From: JADLEX01 sp964586775
GTDB taxonomy: Bacteria > Lernaellota > Lernaellaia > JACKCT01
Reading direction: 5' to 3'
Assembly: GCA_964586775.1 (NCBI GenBank)
Contig: CAZPJD010000291.1
Location: 1 to 36,829, forward strand
DNA length: 36,829 bases
The number at the start of each line of letters is the position of its first letter. Positions within the stretch are counted from its first letter, which is position 1. Below are positions 31,069 through 36,829 of this stretch, in pieces. The notes below the pieces were generated by a model, which saw nothing but the letters and a program-made list of their open reading frames with translations, was not told the origin of the DNA and did no database searches. Position numbers and translations under genes: made by a program.

Positions 31069-31980
31069 ATGAAACGGCTTCATTTTGTGGTGGGCATGGG
31101 TGTGGTCTGCGTTCTCTCGCTCGTATCGCTGTTCGTCGCATGCGAGGGCGGGGAGTACGTCGTCGAGGTGAGCGGCTCCGGGGCGTCGGCGACCGGCGAG
31201 GCGGGTACGCTCAACGGATTCGTCCGCGACTTCCAGACGAAGACCGAGGTCCAGGATGCGCTGGTCGAACTCGTGAACAACGTCACGGGCGAGCCTTTCG
31301 ATCCTCCGGTCACGGCCACGTCGCCCGCCAGCGGCGAGGTTTCGTTCGAGTTGCCCGAGGGCATCACCAAGGTCGGCGTGCTTGTCAAGAAAGACGGCGC
31401 AACGGATACGGTGCAGTTCGACTTCGCCGAAGGTCTCGAGGGCGAGGAGTTCCTGCTCATCAGCAACGCGACACGCGACCTCGTGGCCCTCGGTCTCGGC
31501 TTGCAGCCGGACTGCGCCGCGGTGACCGACGATACGCCGTGCCTCGATCTGACCAAAGCCGTGACGGCGGGCGGCATGTACTGGGGCGATCCCATCGACG
31601 AAAACCCCATCGGCTGCGGCGTCATTTCGTTCCAACCCGACGATGGCCAGGGCGTCTTTTATTTCGGGAACGACGCGCTGCCGAACGCGGCGCGGAACGT
31701 GACGGGCGACACGCCGGCCAACGGACAGGGCACCAACCCCGGCCGCGACGGCAAAGGCCAGGCGATCAGCTACTACGTGTCGCTCAACAAGGAAATCGAG
31801 TATCCCCTGCTCATCACGGGCCGCACCTTCGAGGCCGAGGGCAGCGGCACGCTCGACGCGTCGCAAGGCTCGGCAAACGTGATGCCGCGCGTCTATCCGG
31901 GGACGGCGACGATCCAGAACGTCTATTTTTCCAAGGGCGACTTCACGGAGGACCCGACTCCGTCGTGGTGTACGCAGTAA
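31069..31980 (+). CDS. Surface lipoprotein 1 with carboxypeptidase-regulatory-like domain
   Basis: This 303-aa protein starts MKRLHFVVGMGVVCVL and has a lipobox LFVAC (Cys25), so it is a lipoprotein; AGGAG at 31054-31058 precedes the ATG by 10 nt. After a short acidic/Ser linker, residues ~45-125 look like a transthyretin-like carrier or regulatory domain (GTLNGFVRDFQTKTEVQDA... VEL, GVLVKKDGA). A second domain contains the pattern PIGCGVISFQPDD...VFYFGNDALPN. The following gene encodes a paralogue with both domains. Four cysteines in the C-terminal half suggest disulfides. The function is unknown; the setting upstream of DUF1302/DUF1329 suggests a part in envelope transport. Confidence 0.85.
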   Translation: MKRLHFVVGMGVVCVLSLVSLFVACEGGEYVVEVSGSGASATGEAGTLNGFVRDFQTKTEVQDALVELVNNVTGEPFDPPVTATSPASGEVSFELPEGITKVGVLVKKDGATDTVQFDFAEGLEGEEFLLISNATRDLVALGLGLQPDCAAVTDDTPCLDLTKAVTAGGMYWGDPIDENPIGCGVISFQPDDGQGVFYFGNDALPNAARNVTGDTPANGQGTNPGRDGKGQAISYYVSLNKEIEYPLLITGRTFEAEGSGTLDASQGSANVMPRVYPGTATIQNVYFSKGDFTEDPTPSWCTQ

Positions 31981-31988
31981 TTTGGGGC

Positions 31989-32007
31989 GCGGCCGGGTCC
32001 CGGTCGC
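31989..32007 (+). other. Intercistronic hairpin after lipoprotein 1
   Basis: GCGGCCGG and CCGGTCGC pair over eight positions (one G-T wobble) around a 3-nt loop, starting 9 nt after the stop codon. No T-run follows. It resembles an mRNA-stabilising or partial-termination structure. Confidence 0.5.
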
Positions 32008-32123
32008 GAGATTTGCCCGGTCGAGGCACGGTTTGATCGGGACTTGCGTTTGACGGCGCCGCCGGGTGGCGACGCCTGCCAAGGGTTTCGTAACGAGAGA
32101 TGACTCTCTGGGAGGAATTTGAG

Positions 32124-33062
32124 ATGAAAGCGAAGGAATCTTTCTGGCGCATGCTGGTCGCGCTGGTCGCGGCGCTGACCATCGGCTCGCTCGCGTTTGT
32201 GGCCGCGTGCGGCGGCGACGACGACGATGATGACGATTCGTCGACCAGCGACGACGACACGACCGACGACGACACCGACGACGACACCGATGACGACGCC
32301 GACGACGATGCCGACGACGACACCGGCGACGACGACACGGTGGATGGGGGCTCCATCAGCGGAACGGCGACCGACTTCAAGGAGCGCACCCCGTTGCCGA
32401 ACGCCACCGTCGAAGCGGTCAACGACGAGGACGGGTCCTCGTTCGATCCGCCGATCGTCGGCACCGCCGACGGGGACGGCTTCGTGACGCTGACGGGCAT
32501 TCCCGACGACGCCAAGGGCGCCGTGGCCATCAAGGTGACCTACAACGGCTACAAGGACACCTATCAGTTCCACTTCGAGACGGGCACGTCGAACGAGACC
32601 TTCCTCGCGGTGTCGAACACCGTCGTGACGCTCGTTTCCGGTCTGCTCGGTATCTCCGCCGACCCGACCAAGGGCTTCGCGTCGGGCGCGGTTTACTGGT
32701 CGGACGGCACGGAAGAGTATCCGGTCGGTTGCGCCGAAGTGACGTTCGATCCGGGCGTGAGCGAAGTCCACTACTTTGCCGAGAATCCCTTGTTGGGGGT
32801 GCTCCCGACGGCTGATCGCGACACCGACGGCAACGGCATCGGCGACGAAAACGGCAAGGGCACCAACGGCGTGCTCGACGGCGACGGCGGCCCGATGAGC
32901 TACTTCGTCGGCGTCAACGCCGATCCGGGCTCCTACACCGTCACCGCCAATATCGACGGCGTCGAAGCCACCGACACGATTCCCTATCTGTGCGCGGACT
33001 GCGTCGCCATCACGACCGTCGTGTACGACTCGGATCCGAACGCGGCGTTCTGCACGAACTGA
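32124..33062 (+). CDS. Surface lipoprotein 2 with poly-Asp linker, paralogue of lipoprotein 1
   Basis: This 312-aa lipoprotein starts MKAKESFWRMLVALVAAL with lipobox FVAAC (Cys29); GGAGGA (32111-32116) lies 7 nt upstream. Directly after the lipid anchor comes a ~45-residue aspartate-rich segment with Ser/Thr interruptions (DNA ~32216-32340). The domains shared with lipoprotein 1 follow: SGTATDFKERTPLPNATVEAV matching its first domain, SSFDPPIVGTAD, and PVGCAEVTFDPG...VHYFAENPLLG matching its second. Both end in Cys plus two residues. The acidic linker probably projects the globular part from the membrane and may bind cations. The function is unknown. Confidence 0.87.
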   Translation: MKAKESFWRMLVALVAALTIGSLAFVAACGGDDDDDDDSSTSDDDTTDDDTDDDTDDDADDDADDDTGDDDTVDGGSISGTATDFKERTPLPNATVEAVNDEDGSSFDPPIVGTADGDGFVTLTGIPDDAKGAVAIKVTYNGYKDTYQFHFETGTSNETFLAVSNTVVTLVSGLLGISADPTKGFASGAVYWSDGTEEYPVGCAEVTFDPGVSEVHYFAENPLLGVLPTADRDTDGNGIGDENGKGTNGVLDGDGGPMSYFVGVNADPGSYTVTANIDGVEATDTIPYLCADCVAITTVVYDSDPNAAFCTN

Positions 33063-33081
33063 TCCTTGAGTTCATTGTCGG

Positions 33082-33101
33082 GCGGCGGCTTCGGCCGCCG
33101 C
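33082..33101 (+). other. Perfect 8-bp GC hairpin with TTCG tetraloop
   Basis: GCGGCGGC-TTCG-GCCGCCGC begins 20 nt after the lipoprotein 2 stop. A UUCG tetraloop on a GC stem is exceptionally stable in RNA. There is no T-tract after it, so it is more likely an RNA stability or processing element than a full terminator. The DUF1302 gene begins 91 nt later. Confidence 0.7.
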
Positions 33102-33191
33102 TCGACGGTCCGCAACTCGTGGGCGCGCGGACCGATCTTCGATTTACGGATTGCTCGTTCGGGTTTTTCCGTCCGTTTGGGAGGAGAGGGT

Positions 33192-34988
33192 ATGCGTCAC
33201 GCGTTCGCAGCCGTCATGACCGCGACGATTTTGTTGATCTGCCTGTCGGGCTTGGCTCGCGCCGAGGACGGTGACGACTGGGGCAGCGGTGGCGGCGACG
33301 CGCCGAAATTTGAACTCAGCGGCTATTTTCAGGCTCAGTACGGTCTTTTTACCGACACCAAATTTCACAACAAGAAAGACCCCCAGGGCTTCCCCATCGA
33401 GCACGGCGACCGCGCGGGCGCGCCCTCGATGCTGCGTCACACCTTGATGCTCGAGGCCGAATACAAGCCCACCGACTACGCGCGATTTTACGCGGCATTT
33501 CGCGGCGTGCGTTCGGGCGCGCTCAAGGAAGACCGCTACGCGCAGGTCCCCGACATGATCTCGGACACCAAATACAACGACGATGTCGATGTGCAGGCCG
33601 AAAAGATCCAAGCGGTCCATGAGCGCTACTACACCGAGAACGAGTTCCGCGAGATCTACCTCGACCTCGACGCCGCGGACTGGCTGAATTTCCGTATCGG
33701 TCGCCAGCAGGTGAGCTGGGGCGATATGGGCAACATCCGCCTGCTCGACGTCATCAACCCGGTCGATTCGTCCTGGCACCTCGCGCCTTTCGAGAGCTTC
33801 GAGGACATTCGCAAGCCGCTCTACATGGTCAAGGCGCTCGTGGATGTTCCGGCACTGTCGGGTTCGCTCGAGGGCGTGTTTATCCCGCTGGTCGACGAGC
33901 CCGAAGATACGATCAACACGCCGCTCACCTTCGTCGGCGCCTGGGGTCTTCCGCTCGCCCCCAAGAACGACTACGTCTCCGATCTGAAGATCGAGGACAA
34001 GGTCGTCATGTATCCCAGGAACGACCTGTCCGACATGCGCGTCGGCGCGCGGTGGAAGGGCGTGCTCGGCAAGATGACCTACACGCTGGTCGCCTACCAC
34101 GGCCACCAGCTCTCGCCGCCGATTCCCGATCACGTCATCAAGAACCCGATCGCCGATGACGATGGATTCACGCGGGCCAAGGTCTATCTGCGGATTCCGC
34201 GCATCGACACCTACGGATTCTCGCTCGACTACGCTTTCGAGTCGCCCATCGGCGCGGTGCTCAAGCTCGAGGCCGCGGTCACGCCGCGCGTGAACTACGC
34301 GGTCAATTCGCTGCTCTCGGCGGGCTATTCGCCCGACAACCGCGTGATGGCGGCCGGTGGCGTTTGGCGCCAGACGGACCACGACGTGGCCGCCGGCGAA
34401 TCGCCGCAGGTGGCCAAGCTGCACTCCGAGGAGCGTCACTCGCTCGATTACGCGCTCGAACTCTTCCGCGCGAACCAGTGGCGTTTCCTGAACCGGACCT
34501 CGTCCACGGTGACGGTTTTCCGCGTGATGCAGAGCTTTTATTTCAATCCCGACGACATCAACAACGACGAGTTCAAGCTCGGCGACCCGTACGTGCGAGA
34601 GATCTTCGCCGACGGCAGCGAGAAGGTGAACGAGAAGTGGCACATCGTCTACGCGCCGGGCTACGACACGACCGTGCCGACGCCGATGATGACCACGCTG
34701 GTCTTCGCCGCGTTCACCACCTACTGGCACGGACTGTTCACGCCGGGCGTCACGGCCGTCTATGTGCCGCGCTACGCCGAGGTGATCGAGGGCACCGACG
34801 ACCTGTTCGACTCCGAGGCGTTCGAGAAGGGCTCGGGATTCGTGAGCGCGTCGTTCAAGTTCGCCCCGGGCAACCACTGGCGGCTGGAGACCGGCTACAA
34901 CTACCTCTTCGGCGACGATCCGTACAACGACGTCGGTCTGTTCCGCGACCGTGACGAGGTGTACGGAAAGATCCGCTATCAATTCTGA
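33192..34988 (+). CDS. DUF1302 outer-membrane porin-like protein
   Basis: This 598-aa protein starts MRHAFAAVMTATILL, with a signal peptide ending near residue 24 (ARA|EDGDD); GAGGAG precedes the ATG. The mature part alternates as outer-membrane strands (KFELSGYFQAQYGLF, FRIGRQQVSWGDMGNIRLLDVINP, YTLVAYHGHQLSPP) and ends in GKIRYQF, the terminal Phe of many barrels. The RIGRQQVSWG...DVINP segment is typical of DUF1302. DUF1302 proteins usually neighbour a DUF1329 protein, as here, and often a Ycf48-like protein and an RND/MMPL transporter. They are thought to handle hydrophobic substrates, but the direction of transport is not established. The same cluster includes the two lipoproteins upstream. 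Confidence 0.9.
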   Translation: MRHAFAAVMTATILLICLSGLARAEDGDDWGSGGGDAPKFELSGYFQAQYGLFTDTKFHNKKDPQGFPIEHGDRAGAPSMLRHTLMLEAEYKPTDYARFYAAFRGVRSGALKEDRYAQVPDMISDTKYNDDVDVQAEKIQAVHERYYTENEFREIYLDLDAADWLNFRIGRQQVSWGDMGNIRLLDVINPVDSSWHLAPFESFEDIRKPLYMVKALVDVPALSGSLEGVFIPLVDEPEDTINTPLTFVGAWGLPLAPKNDYVSDLKIEDKVVMYPRNDLSDMRVGARWKGVLGKMTYTLVAYHGHQLSPPIPDHVIKNPIADDDGFTRAKVYLRIPRIDTYGFSLDYAFESPIGAVLKLEAAVTPRVNYAVNSLLSAGYSPDNRVMAAGGVWRQTDHDVAAGESPQVAKLHSEERHSLDYALELFRANQWRFLNRTSSTVTVFRVMQSFYFNPDDINNDEFKLGDPYVREIFADGSEKVNEKWHIVYAPGYDTTVPTPMMTTLVFAAFTTYWHGLFTPGVTAVYVPRYAEVIEGTDDLFDSEAFEKGSGFVSASFKFAPGNHWRLETGYNYLFGDDPYNDVGLFRDRDEVYGKIRYQF

Positions 34989-34997
34989 TTCCACTTG

Positions 34998-35015
34998 CCG
35001 CGGGAATTCCCGCGG
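34998..35015 (+). other. Perfect 18-bp palindrome between DUF1302 and DUF1329
   Basis: CCGCGGGAATTCCCGCGG is a perfect palindrome starting 10 nt after the DUF1302 stop. It can fold into a 7-bp stem with an AATT loop. CTTGCC before it and GGCAAG after it (35024-35029) can pair as an outer stem. No T-tract follows. It probably modulates transcript ends or stability between the two genes. Confidence 0.75.
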
Positions 35016-35051
35016 CCCCCTCGGGCAAGCCTCGGGGCAGGAGAGGACGTC

Positions 35052-36329
35052 ATGAAATCGAGGAACGTTTGGATCGTGGTGGCCATATTCGCGTTGTCGT
35101 TCGCGCTGGCGGCGACGGCGATCGGGCAGAGCAAGCTCACGCGTGAAAACTGGATCAGCGAGGTGGGATTCGCCCCCGATCTGAACGGCGCGCCGCCCGC
35201 GGGGCAGACGATCACCTCGGGCGATCTGGCGAAGTGGAAGGCGTGGATTCCCGATGGCGTTCAGGTCCTGATGACCAAGTACGGCCTCAAAATCTACACG
35301 AAAGACTACCAGCCGATCGTTCCGGCGGACACCTACATCGAGGCGACGAACAAGTACCGCGGCACGGCCAAGGTCATCGACACCGGCACGCAGTACCGCA
35401 AGCTCGGCCTCGAGGGTTATCAGGCCGGCCTGCCGTTCCCGCAGCCCAAGAACGGGCTCGAGATCGCGTGGAACTACACGTACGCGTACGGCGGCGACGA
35501 TTCGGAGAACTACTTCGCCGTTTATTGGATCAGCGCCAAGGGCGGCGTGGAGCGCACCGAGGACTGGATCTGGACGTACATCAACCGCGCCGTGAACCGC
35601 ACGGACATCGCGCCGATGCCGGGATTCGAGGAATCGAAGAAGGAAGGCGTGCAGTACTACTCGCTGACGACGGCGCTGACGCCGCCCGACAAGAAGGGCT
35701 TCTCGGCGCTTTACACCCGCATGATCGAGCCGCAGGATCAGCAGGGCTACATCTACGTTCCCGCGCAGCGCAAGTCGACGCGATTCGCGTTCGGCACGCG
35801 CGGCGACGCGTGGAACAACACGGACCTGCTTTACGAAGACGTGCGCGGCTACCTCGGCTATCCCGAGTGGATGAATTGGACGCTCAAAGAGAAGAAGACC
35901 ATGCTCCTGCCGATGAATTCGCAGGTGCCCCACGGCAAGGACGCCGTGAAGCAGGTCTACGACTTCGACAACGCGCCGCACTGGAATTTCAAGGCGAAGT
36001 GGGAGCCGCGCCCGGTCTACGTCCTCGAGGTCAAGGCCAAGTTCCCGGACTATCCCTATAGCAAAATGGTGTTCTACGTGGACGCCGAGAGCTCGTTCAT
36101 CTCCGTCAAGGACGCCTTCGACAAGAAGGGCCAGCTCTGGAAGGTCCTCGTGAACGCGTGGAACGCGTCGCCGAATCCGAAGTCCTCTCCCGCCGCCATC
36201 GGCACCTCGCTCGTCGTGGATCTTCAGTCTGAACACGCCACGGCGTTCGGTTGGCACAAGTCGCGCGCGAACACCGGGATGAAGCCCGAGGAGTTCACGC
36301 TCGCCCGCCTGCGCAAGATCGAGAACTGA
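35052..36329 (+). CDS. DUF1329 exported protein
   Basis: This 425-aa protein starts MKSRNVWIVVAIFALSFALA, with a signal peptide to about residue 26 (AIGQ|SKLTREN); GGAGAGG precedes the ATG by 5 nt. It shows family features such as NGLEIAWNYTYAYGGDDS, the WNFKAKWEPRPVYVLEVKAK strand region and YSKMVFYVDAES, as in LolA/LolB-like lipid-binding folds of DUF1329 proteins. Length is normal (about 420-450). It is periplasmic or outer-membrane associated and is expected to work with the DUF1302 barrel encoded 63 nt upstream. The next gene follows after 2 nt. The substrate is unknown; a hydrophobic ligand is inferred from family context. Confidence 0.9.
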   Translation: MKSRNVWIVVAIFALSFALAATAIGQSKLTRENWISEVGFAPDLNGAPPAGQTITSGDLAKWKAWIPDGVQVLMTKYGLKIYTKDYQPIVPADTYIEATNKYRGTAKVIDTGTQYRKLGLEGYQAGLPFPQPKNGLEIAWNYTYAYGGDDSENYFAVYWISAKGGVERTEDWIWTYINRAVNRTDIAPMPGFEESKKEGVQYYSLTTALTPPDKKGFSALYTRMIEPQDQQGYIYVPAQRKSTRFAFGTRGDAWNNTDLLYEDVRGYLGYPEWMNWTLKEKKTMLLPMNSQVPHGKDAVKQVYDFDNAPHWNFKAKWEPRPVYVLEVKAKFPDYPYSKMVFYVDAESSFISVKDAFDKKGQLWKVLVNAWNASPNPKSSPAAIGTSLVVDLQSEHATAFGWHKSRANTGMKPEEFTLARLRKIEN

Positions 36330-36331
36330 CC

Positions 36332-36829
36332 ATGCCGAACGCGACGTGTGCCCACGGGAACGTCGCGAAGGCTCTCGCGCTCTTTGGACTCATGACGTTG
36401 CTGGTCGCGACGGCCTTGCCCGCCGCGGCCAAGTCGTTTGGTCCGCCCGCGCCGTTTGCTTTTCGCGATCGATTGTTCGATGTCGCATTCGCGTCGGAGT
36501 CCGTTGCCGTTGTCATCGGGTATCCCGGCAAGGTGTTTCGGACCGAAGACGCCGGCAAGACCTGGGCTCCGGTGGCGATCGACACCACCGAGCCTCTTTT
36601 CGCGGTGTATTTCCTAAACGATCAAGTCGGCTGGATCGGCGGACGCAAGGGCCTCGTCTTCAAGACGACCGATGCCGGAAAGACCTGGGCGAAGCAGAAG
36701 TCCGATAAAGAAGAGCACATCTTCGACCTGGCCTTCGCGAACGAGCGCGTCGGACTCGCGGTGGGAAATTTCGGCGCGATCTTCCGCACCACCGACGGCG
36801 GTGCGACGTGGACCTATCAACAGCTCGAG
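36332..36829 (+). CDS. Ycf48-like exported beta-propeller protein, N-terminal part (runs off window)
   Basis: The frame is open to the end of the window (166 codons). It begins MPNATCAHGNVAKALALFG, with a signal peptide to about residue 33 (AAA|KSFGPP). Ycf48 repeats follow: FDVAFASESVAVVIG, FRTEDAGKTW, FAVYFLNDQVGWIGG, FKTTDAGKTW, FDLAFANERVGLAVG and FRTTDGGATW. These repeats build a beta-propeller related to the photosystem II assembly factor Ycf48. In non-photosynthetic bacteria they are common next to DUF1302/DUF1329. The start is 2 nt after the DUF1329 stop, so it is surely co-transcribed. An RND/MMPL transporter is expected downstream but cannot be seen. Confidence 0.9.
   Translation, partial: MPNATCAHGNVAKALALFGLMTLLVATALPAAAKSFGPPAPFAFRDRLFDVAFASESVAVVIGYPGKVFRTEDAGKTWAPVAIDTTEPLFAVYFLNDQVGWIGGRKGLVFKTTDAGKTWAKQKSDKEEHIFDLAFANERVGLAVGNFGAIFRTTDGGATWTYQQLE

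Noticed and set aside
36346..36708. 120-codon plus-strand frame near the window end
   Set aside because: It is a different frame from the Ycf48 coding sequence beginning at 36332, which has a signal peptide and repeat motifs and stays open to the window end.

Overview
The window (36.8 kb, high GC, strong G/C preference at third codon positions) comes from a Gram-negative, diderm bacterium. Support for this: predicted outer-membrane barrels ending in aromatic residues, lipoproteins with lipoboxes, a sigma-54 activator and alpha2beta2-type glycyl-tRNA synthetase. Lipoproteins and surface proteins with long poly-aspartate tracts next to DUF1302/DUF1329/Ycf48 genes recall 'deltaproteobacterial' lineages (Myxococcota, Lernaellota-like candidate phyla). 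That placement is inference; no rRNA is present to test it. No tRNA, rRNA, CRISPR array, insertion sequence or phage gene was seen.

Layout. 1-4779 (+): a tightly packed run of the ligA 3' end, acylphosphatase, membrane histidine kinase, NtrC-type regulator and a Cdd1-like HhH protein, followed by a secreted Ycf48/PKD/poly-Asp protein (4839-6710). 6718-10586 (-): a polytopic membrane protein, then a three-gene overlapping run (HEAT-like protein, small membrane protein, rsmI). 10844-15873 (+): an acyltransferase with a repetitive helical tail, an LsrF-like thiolase/aldolase, a zinc alcohol dehydrogenase and two tandem CDF metal transporters with different metal-site residues. 15884-26963 (-): a six-gene exopolysaccharide operon. 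27160-30098 (-): glyQ-glyS. 30344-30862 (+): an orphan 172-aa protein. 31069-36829 (+): two paralogous lipoproteins, a DUF1302 porin-like protein, a DUF1329 protein and the start of a second Ycf48-like protein that runs off the window.

The most interesting system is the operon 26963->15884. Its order is: 58-aa membrane peptide, membrane-bound degenerate GGDEF protein (active site ADAEL, intact RxxD I-site at canonical spacing), DUF2334 deacetylase-like protein, GT2 synthase, GH8-like lipoprotein, and a 1789-aa TPR/outer-membrane beta-barrel protein. The first parts match, protein by protein, the c-di-GMP-controlled exopolysaccharide machines of Firmicutes (B. subtilis Yda, Listeria Pss). The last is an enlarged exporter of the PgaA/BcsC/PelB kind. 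The reading is a Gram-negative Yda/Pss-type polysaccharide system: c-di-GMP binds the dead GGDEF protein, the GT2 enzyme polymerises and moves the glycan across the inner membrane, the DUF2334 and GH8-like proteins modify or trim it in the periplasm, and the TPR-barrel protein guides it out.

A second module (31069 to the end) combines tandem lipoproteins with DUF1302-DUF1329-Ycf48, a set often followed by an RND/MMPL transporter. It probably handles hydrophobic compounds or lipids at the envelope. Strong hairpins sit in three of its intercistronic gaps.
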